From Vitis vinifera (taxonomy: Eukaryota; Streptophyta; Magnoliopsida; Vitales; Vitaceae), in assembly GCF_030704535.1 (NCBI RefSeq), contig NC_081811.1, positions 7,234,001 through 7,298,000 on the forward strand: a stretch of DNA of 64,000 nucleotides, written 5' to 3'. The notes beneath the pieces were generated by a model, which had not been told where the DNA came from, made no database searches, and was given only the letters and a program-made list of their open reading frames with translations. The position numbers were made by a program, and so were the translations under genes. Position 1 is the stretch's first letter; every line of letters starts with the position of its first letter. Positions 34,031 through 49,000 of this stretch are shown one piece after another.

Positions 34031-37000
34031 CTATACATAATGTAAGAGCATATCAGCTGAAGAATTCCTTAATCTACAACTCTGTCCTAGGTGAACATCC
34101 CCAAAAACATATCTGCATCATCATGCAAGTAAAAACAAATATAAAATTAATATTAAGGTAATATCAGCAGAAAATGTATTTGGTGAAGGAGAAGAAGAAA
34201 AGACCTATATTCGCAGTACTCGGGCCAAGCACAACGAGCTTTTCCATAATCCCAATAGCAGTCCTCATGCCTCAAAGGTCCACGCTTAGCTGTTGGACAA
34301 GATTTAGCATTGAACATTTAATCAGAGGGGACATGAGAAAAAAATTAATCAAATAAAAATTCACCTTTAGTGACAAATTTTGATTTTGCATCAGGATGAA
34401 TATCATGCCACATCTGGAGCCATAGCTCCCGCATCAGAACCGGCGATCTGACAATGTTTCTATGATTTGCTACAAGCAAAACGTTCCAATTTAGTGTGAA
34501 ACTGATAGAAAAGAATGAAGACAACACAAATGAATATGTATACAGCAAGTGGGACAAGAACTCTCAGCACAATATCAAAATCTAGTGTCATCTAGACCAA
34601 ACTGCAAAAACTGATCTGGAAAAGTTAGAGGGTATTTGGTAAATCAGCTTATAACTTAATGACTTATAATTTAATTTAAATCATTATGTAGATTAAACAT
34701 GTTTGGTAAAATAACTTAATATTACAACTTAAAGTTATTTTTAACTTTAAGTATGAAGTCAAAATAGTTAAATTATTTTTAATCTCAAATCCTTTTTGCT
34801 TAATTTGTCCATAGTAGTGAAAATATATTTTAAAATTATGATTCCATATCCATAACTCATTTTTTATAATAAATATTTATGGTTATCTTAACTATCTACA
34901 ATACTTTAAATATAGATGATTTACAAATAAATTTATTTCTTGAAATTAATGAAAATAAATATGAGTTAAAATCAATGAAGATAAATATTAATTAAAATTA
35001 AGAAGGGTAAACGTGTCAATTTGATAATTTAAAATAAATTTTATGTTAACTTTACCAAACAATCTTCATACTTAAAAGTAAAAATAAATAAATAATAAGT
35101 TTTAAGTTAATTACTCAAACGATTTAACTTATATCAACTTAAGTTATTTAAGCAACAAGTATTAAACTTTACCAAATACCCTCTTAGTCATAGAATATTG
35201 AAAATGGGAACAAAAAGGAGGCAATAGCTATTCCTTGAGACCTCAATGAAGCAACATTAACCTTAAAGAGAAAGAACCTAATGGATGCACTAAGATGCTT
35301 AATGTAATGAAGACTGATTGCAAAATAAGAATAGTGATGTTTATTGAGAGGAACTTGCATTTATCATAAAAGAAAAGGTTGCTAGAATTCAGAAAAAGGA
35401 ATCAGCAGTTGCAAATTTTTCTCATTAATTCAAGAAAGTGGATCAACATATCCTTACATGGAACAAATAACTAAACAAATTTCAAATTCCATGCTTGTTT
35501 TTGAGAATGCAATAATCTTGAAATCATGATTGATATTTACCAACATTTTGCTATACTTCTAAGGTTGTATTGCCATATTAATGCCCTTCCAATCTAGAGA
35601 TAAACCTAAAACCAGAAAAATGATGGAACGAGAACCCTGGTATTCAGTAATATAAACAAACTGCTCTATTCATGAAGTTGAGTCCCCTTTTATCATTTAG
35701 AAATTATTCTATGAAACAGTCAATGGATTATAGAAAACAGAATGACCAAAAATTCCACCTGTGGCCAGTCATGATACTTGTTCATTAATCAATTTTGCAT
35801 TATGAACTTCTCCAATGCAATATATACTTCGGATATACTGTTTTCTTCCATCATACAAAGTACAGTTTTAAAAGGAAAATATATATATATATATATATAT
35901 ATATAAAGATTTTCATAAAAATTATGCTCACACCTTTCTTAGAAACAAAAGATAAAATGACTGATTCCATTGGAGGAGGACAAGAAAGGGATGAGAAAGA
36001 TTGTATAATATGTAGTATAATTGTATAAATTCTTAAATTCTACACTACATACACAATCTATATTTGGTTAAATACCCTCATATCCATGTCATGGCTTTTC
36101 AAACATTTCCATGTTGCCATAATTTTATCATGTTGAAACCAAGTCCTATGTTTGTTTCCATGCAAAATATATAATCTCCAGAAATTTTACATCTAATTAG
36201 CCAACAAGCTGCTGATTACAGGAAATCTTGCCAATAAACCACTGGACAAAATTGAAATACTCCTTGTATGATAAGAGCAAATGTAGCTACTCCCAAGAGA
36301 AAGTTAAAATTATTGAACAAAAAGTTTTACCATGGTTTCAATAAGCTGCATCACCTGCAAAACCTGTTGGGAAATGACTGAACTTTCTCTATCTCCAATG
36401 CTATCCTTCACATTAACAACCTTATTCATATCTAACATGTAACTAGTATGGCATATGCAGTCAAAAGTTCAAATGGCTCACCTCTTTAGATGGAACTCTT
36501 GTTAGCTTAGGTACATACCCAGGTCACAAAAGGTAGATCTAAACCTACACAAACACAGAGATCCCCTAAAACAATCTCAAGTAAATCTACCATCCCACTC
36601 AGTGAAACTGTAAGCCACATGATTGGACTATCTAGGCTTCCAAGGGCCAAGACAAATATTTCTCCTCCAATACTAAATCCTCATTAAACAGTAAAGAAGC
36701 CTTCAAATACCTCTCCACTCCTTGAAGGGACCGAGAAAACATGCACTGCAGAATTCCCTTCAACCAGGATGTTCCAGATGCCCAAATCAAAGCTAAAATC
36801 AAACTCTATGAGGGAGGCCATTGTGTACTGGTAATACATTTTTTTTAAAAGATGACCCCTTTTTTCCTGTTGGGAATCAAAATTGGACCTTTCACATTCC
36901 ACTCCAACCCCTTGAGCAAACCCTCAAGGGACTTGGTTTCTCCTTACATATTTGAACCCTTTGCATTAACAACTGCCTCATATCTACCATAATATAAATC

Positions 37001-40000
37001 ATATGATATACTATGATCATAGTGTATGGACATTTTTTTGACAGGTAAACTAAGTAGTTATATAAGGCACACAAAGTACATACAAATAGTGCCAAAAGGC
37101 AACCAACAGGAAAAGAGAAATAAAAAAACCACAACTTGATACAAAAACATCACCCTAAAGGCCTAGAAAAACAGAAAGTCCCCAAACGACCTTCTTTCAG
37201 GCAAACCAAGTCTGCTTGCTGCTATCTAATCAAAGCCTTGAAATTCTAGCTCTTCACACTGACATTGGCCCCTCTAAGAATCCAAAAGATAAATACAAAC
37301 TTCATCTACCCACTAAAACAATACGTTTTGCCCCCTTAAAAGTTACAAGCAATCCCGCTTCTCTAAATCCCTTCTAAATTTTGAAAACAAAGAATTCATT
37401 CTCCTCTTCCCACCCTCCTGAATCCTCACCTCATCTCTATCATTCCCATTTCTGAGGAGAGCCAAACACTCAGCCTTTAAACCTACTATCAGCAATCTGA
37501 AAATCTCAAACTTCATTGACAATCAGAAACCATTTCCCACCCATTCTTCCTGATCCTCTCTTTACTTCTTTGATTGGTTGTAATTAACAAAGCACCCCAA
37601 TTTCTGAAGCTCCCTATCAAATTGAGATGTAGAGGACGGCTTCCTCTTCTTACTTAAGGACGCTGCTCTATGGTCCTTTCTGGATTCCAATTTTCTCAAC
37701 AAGGATACAAATTCCTTTTCATTCCCTTCCACTAGCAATCCAAAAATCTGCTAAAGAAGACGAATTTCCCAAAAGACAGATAAGAGAAGCTCCCATCTCT
37801 CATCATATCCCTGATATGAATGCCATTTTCTGAAGCCATGTTCTCACTTGCCACATCTAGGTCCGTACTCTCGGTGTCTCTAGGATGATCCTCCAGGAAG
37901 TCCACAACCAAGCCCTCACTAGAAAATTTCGCAACTGCCCATAACCATCACCACCCTTTCATTCTACTGAAAACCCTTCATCTTGCTTCCTCCATGGAAC
38001 CAAGCTATTGGCTATCCCCGACAATGGACCACTGTCTTTAGAAGTAGAAGAGGAAAAAGGAGAAGACTCACCCCCCATCAAAATAAATGGAGTCGATAAC
38101 GTAACTACCAAATCTTCCACTTCCAATAAGAGGGCAATATCTACAGATGGCGCTCTTCTTCTCTGGGCTCTATGTGGAGAGAACCAACAAAGAGAGAGCC
38201 ACCTCATCGCAAACCATCCTCAAACAGACAAGATCAGCTAAGAAAATTCCTGGCGCCATCTCTTAATCCACAACATCTGGAGGTTCCTACCTGCACAATG
38301 TTGAGATAGACTCTGCTGTCTTGGGACACTAGAATTTACTACCAGCTCCCTTCTCACAAACATCAGATCTTTTTCCAAAGGCAAGAGGCTAGATACTTGT
38401 CCAGTGCTTCAAAGACACATCAGTTTTTGTAATTGTTAGATCAGGCAAACCCACCACCCACCCCACCTCTCTCTCTGCACATCCTATGCACATCTATGAT
38501 CTAATATTGAAATGGAAACTCAAAACAAATAAATTCATTTCTTTGTCAAAACTAGAAAATATTGTTGCCTCCATAAAAAAATAAAAAATAAAAAATAAAC
38601 TTAAAAAAATATAATTGCAGGTATACTTCCACATTATTATGCTTCAAGTTTATTGTCTCATTGTTATAGTTTATGTCATCCAGTAGGCTGCAAATAATGG
38701 AACGTATAGTAGCATGCTTTTTGTTGGTGAAAACAGTATGCTTATATTTTCAATGGAAGGGTGACAATGTCTCAAGTAATTGAGTACTTGTCCAAGGATA
38801 TAATAGTCAGACAAATTGACTTTGGTCTACAGACCTGCACCAGGCACTAGAGCACATGTCCACATGAAAGTGGATGGTAAGAAGGCACCCAAAAAGAGCC
38901 ATTCACCCATCCCACCCTTTAGCTATCTTTTAGTCCCTGTTTTATTTCTATGGTTCTCTATGTTTTGCCTACTTTTCCTGATTTAATGCAAGTATCTAAA
39001 TCATGTTGAGTTCATTAAGGGAAATGTGCCCAATACATCCTAAAATTCGTCATTTTGTTTTATATGCATCTGAGTATAAAGGAATGCTTAAAATTATGTC
39101 TAATAAGTACTTAGGATAGAACTGTGTATAGGCTTTACCTGTTTAAAATTGGGAGGGCAACAAAATCCTTTTTGAAACTATTAGAGTTTTATTTCTATTG
39201 GGTTGAAGGTATGGGAGTTTCTACTTTCTAGTCCAAACACCCTAAACTCGTGTTTATCTTGTAGTCTGTTTTCTGCTTCTACTTGCTGGCTATGTTACCA
39301 TGTTATGTAGCTGTTCACTTTACTATCCGTTCCCTCAGACAACTTGAAATGAACTATGCATGTGAACCATGAAATGTACATAATGTGCATAAGGTAGAAG
39401 AATAAAATCATAATGCATTAAAAAAATAAATCATATATTCAATTGCAGTTGCACAATATAACTGAAAGTAGAGAAAAAAGGACGAAGTAAAAAAAGGTTG
39501 CCATCATTTCAGTTTGAAGCCAGTGAAAATTTTTCCAGACTACTGAAGTAATCATATAAGTTACGCTTGTGGAAAATTTCCATGTGGGAAATCCTTTTTA
39601 ATGCTGATTATATTTTCGTCAATCTTTAGTTTTAAGGCAGGAAAGCATTTATTATCTCCAATGAAATGGTAGACAAAGCAGGTTAACTAGATATCTTTTG
39701 AAGCAAGAGTCCTTCAGAAACTCCATGCTTCAGTTCATAAGCACAGCAGTATTTATGTCAATACCTTTATCAAGCTCCCAAACCGCTGTCCTTCTTCCTG
39801 GAATACTTTTAGAATCTTCATAATAGGTTATATACTTAACCCGAGGTGACCTTGTCATATTGGGAACTATATCTTCATCAGGATGATGTTCTACATTGAA
39901 CTCCACTTGTATGTCAGATCCATCATGCTCCGACTGCAAATTTCAAAAAACCAAATGAATGATCTAAACTCTTCTGCACAATAAGATCATTTTACTGTGG

Positions 40001-43000
40001 AAAGATTACTGGGGGTCTATGCTAGCTCTATCTACTATTTCTCTTCCATTAGTAAAATTATCAATGACAAAGAGAGGGTGAGAGGCCAGGTAAAACCCAA
40101 AATAACAAAATGAGATTATTACACAAGGCAACAACTCCACTCAATTTAATAAAGCCTTAATCCCAGTAAGTTTAGCTAAATGAATCTTATTTTTCCAATC
40201 AGATTTTTAGGACCACATCCTCCATTAAGTTGTTGGCGATATTTCATTTCTCACGACCTCAATCCATGTTTCTTTTGGCCTTCCTCTTGTCGGTTTGAGC
40301 TACATGAATCTTATTTTGCCATTGAGATTTTTAGGACCGTATCCTCCATAAATTGTTGGCATATTCCATTTATCACCAACAAGGCACAAGAGACATCAAT
40401 TCCTAACCACACTCCTTTGAACCTTTGCTGAGGTATAAACTTGATGTTTTGTGATTTTCTAACAGAATATCAATCAAACAGAGATATATTACAAACTGAA
40501 AGATAAAAATTCTATATAATGTCGGTCATGAATACAGATGAAAGATAGAAAGGTATTAAAGTGAAAATAAGCGATTTCAAACAGTGAAGATATTCATAAA
40601 TTTGAACAAACATAATTGATCATCAAGTCAAAACTTGGACCTTGATTCTATTGAATTTTTAAAAGTAGAGGGGCTAATAATCCAACTCCACCATTTATTA
40701 GGTTCTTGAAGGGGAATGGAGCCCTTACATCAAAACCTCCATTTTTTCTTTCTAATATTTATGAATCATCATATACACTGCAAAAATAAAATGCATATGG
40801 TTTATTTGATGAAACTTCTCTTAGATTGTCTCTATAAAAATTAATCACATATGGGGTTTTAAAACAAGGGTCTCGTGAACTGCATCGTTTCCCATTCACC
40901 ACCCACAGGCAGAGTGACATGCATCAGAAAAATAATGCAAATATACAGGGAATCTACTGTAATGATACCATGCCATATAATCTGAAAATTGAATTTCATT
41001 GATCGCCCCAGATGGTCTTATTCAACGATTGCCATTCCAGATCTCAAATTTTATCAGAAAAACTGAACGGGCAATTAATCTTATACCATACCCAGTGGCC
41101 GAGCTAGAAATTTATTTCAGGAGGGCAAAGACAAGGAATTTATCCAAGGGGGCAAGAATGTAGCAAAGTTCCAGTTATGGCTTATAATAGGTTCCAGGAT
41201 GAATCCTCCCATGCTAATTTTTGGTTTTCATTTTTCATGGGGATCCAGCTGCTTCCCCTGGGCACCAGGTGGCTCCACCCTTGAATATACCTATCAAATG
41301 TTATAATACAGATTTTAGACATCTTCTAGTCATTGTTGTCCCACAAACCACTTGAAGTTCATTCCATTACCATATTTTTAGGAAGTGGACATATCAACCT
41401 CTTTCACTGTTATGCACATGGACTTCCTTTCCATACAACATATAGAAAATACACAAAATCATATCTCCTTAGGTTACCATATAAATTAAGACTTAAAATT
41501 ATTATCATCATTTAGCTTCCTGGGCTGATTGATCTGGTTTTGTTGGACTAGAAAGTGCAAACACATAATACATTAAGTGGAAGACAAATCCATTAAATAT
41601 TAAAAATTATCCCCAAAAGATTAACGAGTCATTATGCAGTTCCACAAATCGGATACCTGAGGAGCTCTTGTTATGTTCACTTTTGGCCCAAGCCAATTCT
41701 TGCACCAAGAGAGAGAATGGTATGGAACCTGTAAACAAATTTGTCTATACTCAACAAAGCTAAAAATGCCAATCATATTTTATAGTGCAGGTCAAAATGG
41801 GAAAATAAAGTGGAGGAATTTGACTATGCTCTGTATTTGGTCACTAAATATATGCAACATTTCTTGAGCATACCGTCTCATCCCCACTGGCAGCTCCTGG
41901 GTTCCCTTCAACTAGATTTCCTGATCTGTAGGAATAGCAAGAACATAAATATTAGAGTTCCTAGAAGCTGAAAGATTTTGATGGTGACATTCATTAACTG
42001 AAATTGTGATCAAAGACGGTTACCTCAGTAATCCAAGATTATACATAGGGCTGTGCTTTGCATAAATATGGTTTCAAATGCTTAAAAATGGAGTGTAATT
42101 AAAGTGTGGCTCTATGTACGTAATGAGCCCGGATTAGGAACTCATGGAGTATTTGACATGCTTGTTTACATGAAAACAAACACACCAGGTGATAAGCCAC
42201 ATGTATGCCAAAGACATGGGTGGACAAGAATATCACGTAGGTTTAGTTTCATGAGAGCAACCATAATTGCTAAAAACTTACAATACACAATAAGATACAA
42301 TGATATATGATACAATATAACAATATGATACATTTTTTATGGAAATGAATATGTGTCACAATCCATATCTTAACTTAAGTGTATCTTATGATACATATAT
42401 GATACACCATACCATACGTGATACAATAATATACACACATTCAACTATCTTTTAGAATTTTTAAGAAAAATCAAACTCAATATATTTTTGTTGTTAAAAG
42501 AATTATTATATTGATTGTTTAAAATGCAGAGAAAGGTTAGAAATTAATCATGAAAGGGAGAAAGAGGTAAAATAATTCTATACGAAAAACTTCCTTCTTG
42601 TTGTCAAAGCTCATAACGGGAGTTAAGTAAATTTATTTTCATAATGACTAAATTACCATTTGAATGGTTTGAATGTTGACATTGAAAATGATGGTGATTG
42701 GTGAATAACAACTTTTACTTAATGTATTCGGTGTTCTTTTCTTTGGATATATATATTTTTTAGTGAGGAAGAAACAATGACAAACACAAAAAGTTGGAGC
42801 TTTCAAGATAGCACTTAAAGACATATATATCAAAAACATATATAAGTACATATACCTAATTAGAATTTGGAGCTAAAAATCAAGTCTAAAAATTTAAGAA
42901 GTTTATTTTCATAGATTTTGTGATGAACTTATACATTAAACTCTTATTTTGTTAAATTGAACTTTTTAAAACTCTAGTATTCAATGTTTTCATATGGTGT

Positions 43001-46000
43001 GATAAAGTTTAACTCGTTAAATCTTACTATCTTTCATGAATTGATTATATATTACTCTATACTTTATGCTTCCTATGTATGTGCACATGAATATATATTT
43101 TCACAATATAAAAAAAATATGACACACGATACGGAAAAATAGAAAACATGATATACATTATGTTTAACAAGTCAACAACTATGAGAGCAACTTATAGGAC
43201 TTCTAACTATTCTGCTCAAACTTGTGTAAATGATTACATCCAAGTAAGAATCATAATGCATGTTGTTGAACATTCTTTATCAACTTCACATGCAATGACT
43301 ATTAATGCTGCTCCACACAATCACACACCTTTAGATAGTTCCAAATAACTATTTTAATTATGATGATGAATAACTAGCTATTTATAAAGCTATCTAACCA
43401 TTGACAGAAACTAATCTTATACACTGATGTTCCTTTTCCTCAATGATTCATCTAGAATTGTTTCATTATTGTTATAATTATTATTGGCTTACAGATTGTA
43501 GTCATTTTTTTCACAACATAAAAAAATTATGACACACGATATGGAAAAATAAAAAAACAATATACTATATGTTTAACGAGTCAACAACTATGAAAGCAAC
43601 TTATAGGACTTCTAACTATTCTGCTCAGACATGCGTAAATCATTAAATCCATTCAAGAACCATAATGCCTGTTGTTGGACATTCTTTATCAACTTCAGAT
43701 TTAATGACTATTAATGCTGCTCAGCACAATCACACACCTCAAGTATGGCGAAGAGGAGGGGGGCTGGCGTACTCGGGATGTGATGGGGAGAAATGGAGTT
43801 GGGCTTTGGAAAGCAATTAGGAAGAAGTGGGGGCTGTTAGATGCCAGGGTAGCTTACCATATGGGTAATGGGCAAAGAGTGAAATTTTGGAAAGACAAGT
43901 GGTGTGGAGATGGGCCACTTTGTGAGTCTTTCCCCTCTCTTTTCTCCATGTCCATGTCGAAGAATGTTTGGGTTTCGGAGGTTTGGAATCCCGTTGGTGA
44001 TGGGGATGGTTGGACTTCCCTTTTTGCAAGGGCGTTTAATGATTGGGAGATTGATTTAGTGGAGCGGTTGTTGCAGAAGATCCATGTTTTCAGGGTTCAA
44101 AGGGAAGAGGAAGATAGAGTGATCTGGACAGCTTCAAATGATGGGGCTTTCTCAGTTAGGTCCCTTTATTCTATGATGGAGCCGGGGGGCTCTTCTATGT
44201 TCCCTAGTGAAAGAATTTGGAGGGCAAGAGTGCCTCCAAAGGTAGCTTTCTTTGCTTGGGAGGCTTCTTGGGGTAAAGTTTTAACGCATGAGCAACTTCA
44301 AAGGAGGGGGTTCTCTTTGGCAAATAGGTGCTTTCTTTGTCTATTTGAAGAAGAAACGGTGGATCATCTCCTACTGCATTGTGTCAAGACGCGGGTCCTG
44401 TGGAACCTTCTTTTCTCCCTTTTTGGTATATCTTGGACTCTTTCGTGTACAGTGAAGGCAACCCTTCTTGGGTGGAATGGAGGGTTTGTGGGGAAAAGGC
44501 GCAAGAAGGCTTGGCAAATGGTGCCTTTATGTATTTTTTGGTCAGTATGGAAGGAGAGAAATAGGCTAGCGTTTGGGGATGAGGATCTCTCACTTCAAAG
44601 GTTGAAATATTCTTTTGTATGTAATCTTTGGTCTTGGGTCAGGGGTTCCTTAGCAGAGAGTCATTCTTCTCTTGTAAGTTTTGTAGACTGGATAGGCTCC
44701 TAGTTAGGGGAGGTGGTGTGTATACTCCTTGTATACTTAGAGGGCACCGGTTTTTGGTGTTTCCTCCTTTCGCTTAATATACTTCTTTTTACTTATAAAA
44801 AAAAAAAAAACTATTTTAATTTATGATGATGAATAACTTGCTATTCATAAAGCTATCTAACCATTGACAGAAACTAATCTTATACACTGATGTTCCTTTT
44901 CCTCATTGGTTCATCTAAAATTGCTTCATTATTGTTATAATTATTATTATTGGCTTACAGATTGTAGTCATGGTAGTTACCTTAGTGGCATTTTAACTTT
45001 TAACTGTTGTTTCAAGGTTCTGGGAGTTTCTCAATGACCTTTGGTCTTCCACATGTTGAAATACTGACAATTAGAAAATAGTGAACCTTCACAAATTTCC
45101 AGTCAATTCTCCAAAAGGGTCAACTGATGCATGGATGGCACCATTTCATTCGTTCACGTAAAAATGGTACCACCTAATTGGTCTGTGACTTATCACCTAG
45201 CTAGCTCTTATTCACAATACCCCCATAAATAGAGCTAAGGAGTCACCATTTTGAAGAAATTGTTTCTAAAAGATAAAAAAATTTCTCTCTAAAGTTGAAT
45301 CTCTCAATTTCAGAAGAATAATAAAGGTCACTGCCACTCTTGAATCCTCTTGCCTCTTACTCGACTCCATTTTTCCCTTGAACCAAGACACCTCACTGTC
45401 TACATGGCCAACCCCCTCTGGCACAGAATAAATTCTAGACAATTATAGTTTTAAACTTTCAAAACAAGCTTTGATAAAACTTAATGTTTCCCATGTTTCC
45501 TTGTTTCTCACACTCAACTCCTTCCTTCCCCATTTTAAAACACCTTAATCAATGAGAGTGTACAAATGTGTTTGCATGTGTCCTTCACTCCTCCAACAAA
45601 GATCCACTGTAAACATTGATAGTTTTAAAAAATTTTAACTAATGTTTTTTAAACCTAATAGAGGGTGATTGGCAACTTTCCTGTGTTTCCCTGTCTCTCC
45701 CACTCTCAACTTCTTCAACCTCCATCTTAGAACATGTTAATTAGATTCCCAAATAAACAAGTTTATTTGCTCTTAGCAATAATTAAATGCAATACATGTC
45801 AAATTGGCTGTTGAGTTTGGTATTTATCAGAAATATTTACTGGTTCACTATTATTCTTGTCATTCAGTATACCAACACTCACCTTGAGACTAAAGATCCT
45901 TCAATCTCATAAATGACATCAGTCATGATCCAGTTATCAGGATACGGCTTTCCACTTGGTGCAAAATAATAACCAACCTGCTTTTCCATTCCCACAAGCC

Positions 46001-49000
46001 AAAATAATTACTCACTTGAACAACATTACTGATTAAATATAGAGCAGACATCAACAAAATCCTCCTCATAAGAATGATATATCTAAGGAAAAAATAAGAC
46101 TGAGAAATGATTTGCAGAGAAATTAACCATAAAAAATAGTGAAAAATACTACAGAACTTGAGATAAAGTACATAGTAACGTGTAATCTTTCCAACTTAAA
46201 GAAAAAATAAATAAATAAGCAGAGGAAAGATAAGAAATGAGTACAATTTGTATGAAGGTAGAGGTGGTACCAAATCAAGAGAAGATGAGGGAGAGTTGTC
46301 CAAGATGATTCAAGCATGTACACTTAAGATCTCTGAATACATAAGTTCATAAGTAGGCCAAGAAAGACATGCTAGAGCAGTGAAAGACAACATGATTACC
46401 AAGGATCTAATGGAGAATATGGCTCTAAATAGAATTAAATGAAAAAAAAGATTAATGTCACAGTTGGAAAATATGCACAGCCTATACAAAGACTTTCCAG
46501 CTAGGAAATATTTTTGATATGCACAGCCTGTATGAAGACTGGAAATATTTTTTAATTAAGTTTTTCCTTATTAATTTAGTTGACTGGTTCTTTTTTGTAA
46601 ATAGAGATATCCTAGGCTAAAAATAAGCTCATTCCTTTTTTCTATTTTTGGCCTCTTACAATTTGTATATATTTGGTGTAATTCTATTGAAATAATTCTC
46701 AAAGTCAACAGTGACCAACCCTAAGTAGTTTTGGTTAAGGTGTTATTGAGTTGAGGGAATATGATTTCAGCACTCAACCCATGATTTATGCAATCCACCT
46801 CAAGTTGTTTTCAAAAAGAGCTTAAACTACCTCCGAAAATGCATGGAAAGCTTTAGAGACAGAATGGAATGTCAAAGCATTGAAAAAGGCAGACGCTCAT
46901 CAACAATGCAAGGATGAGAAACTTCTTTTTTGGACAGTGGGGCCTAGTTTTGAGGGGAGGAGCAGGGTAGACAGAGATGAATCATTGCTCGGGAGTTCAA
47001 GATAGAAAAGGCAGATGTTCACACAAGCACACACATGTAGATACTTGATAGATGGATGTACAAAAAATACATAACAGTCCTTGTTCAGCCACAACCACCC
47101 TTCTCCACTAGGCAAGTTATGGTAAAAGGGCCCATACTTTCCACCCAACCCTTTGGTCCTAGGAATGCTGGTCTTAAGAAAGAATGGTTGCGCTTCTCAT
47201 GATTTTGATCTTACTTCACGATTGAGAAATGAAAGGTGGAAAGTGGGGAGAATTGTCCAAACCCTCATTGCCATACTTAGATTCAAGTCTCAAGGAATTT
47301 TCATGTGAGATATCCATCTGATGTTTATACAGCAGCATCTGCAGCTCTTTTTGGGCAAAATAAAAATAAATGGCATATTTTGAGGAGTATTGCATACTTC
47401 TTTTTTTTTTTTTTTTTATGAGAAACAACAATGTGATATATTGAATTAGGAATTAAGAAGTACAATGAAAGGATGAGAAATCTTCCCACAAACAAAAGTT
47501 AAACATAAGGAATACCAAAAACTATAAATCATAAGATAAATACAAAAAGCAACCTCTCCTTACTAACCCACACCCTTGGAACTACACACTGTTACCCATT
47601 CAAGTTTAACCACATTAAGGGGAATGTCCTTAAAAGTTGTGGTGCAAGAGGCCCAAAAAGAAGTAAGGAAATGAATGGTATCCCAAAGAACCCCTGAATT
47701 CTTTGCCTTGTCCTCAAAAATCTTACTATTTCTTTCCTACTACACAACCCAAATTAAAGCAAAACAAACAATTTGCCACAATACTAGGCCTCTCCTAGAG
47801 CTTCCCAATTCCTTATATGAAATGGTCATCATGTCACAAATACTCCTCGGGAGAACCCAATCCATCTTGGTCAATTTAGATCATTTATACTATAGTCCTA
47901 TAAAAAGAGATGATCTACTGATTCTACATGCTCCATACACAACTTATAGATATAGGGTTTTGTAGGATCTTCTCAATTGTAGTATGTCATTAGTATTTAC
48001 CTTTTTGTGTGCCACTAACCAAACAGAGGACTTGATCTTAAAAGAGACTTGAGATTTCCAAACAAAATTAGAAGGGAAAAATGGAATTGGATCATAATTG
48101 TGGGATAAGACTAAGAAAGATTTTATTGTAAATAAACCCGAAGAAGATAAAGACCAAGCTCTCGCATCTGGAATAGATTGGGATGACTGCAAACGAGAAA
48201 GAGAGGACATAAGTCTTTCTAGATATTCTACCTCAAAATCAGAAAGGATATGACAAACGTTAAAGTTCTAAGAGAAAGGAGAAGCAAACCTAAGAATTGA
48301 TGAAATAAGAAGGTTTTTAATTGTGACTATTCTGAATAGTTTGGAAATCGAGAACCCAAAGATTGATCCCTCATCACAAGTCTTCCAAAAAACGGATTCT
48401 CTCCCCATTTCCCACCACAAACCAAGTGTACTTGGTAAAATCCTGAAAAACCTATACAATAGCCTTCCATGAGCAACAATGTAACTACCTGACTATGGTG
48501 TTAGCATCCCATCAATTAGTACGTGTCCCATATATGATAGAATAACCTGTTGCCACAAAGCAAAACTCTCCCTAGGAAACCTCAATAGTCATTTCCCTAA
48601 TAGAGCACAATTCCTTAGAGAAATCTTCTTAAACTCCAATCCCCCTTCAACCATAAGCTTACACATTAAATCTCAGCTAATAAGATGGCCTCTCTTAAAC
48701 TCCTTAGCCCTTGACCAAACAAAATCCCTTTGCAGTTTCTCAATTTTTCCAACCATTGCAACGGGAATCTTGGACAAGGATAGGAAATAACTAGAAATAT
48801 GGAAGAGGCACAAATGGATAAGAGTTATCCTTCTGCCTGATGATAAATAGGCCTTTTTCACCTATCTAATCTTCACGAGATTCGCTGATCCTAAAAAACA
48901 CAAGCCTTTGGGTCCCCCCCCTCCTCCCCAAGGGAAGACCTAGATAAGGAACAGGCCAATCAAAAGTCTTGCAATGTATTTGCATACTTCTAACCAAAAG

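Noticed and set aside
43714-44703. Host gene of 329 residues
   Set aside because: The domain is zf-RVT of a LINE, followed by a poly(A) tail, and its first codons come from flanking DNA.
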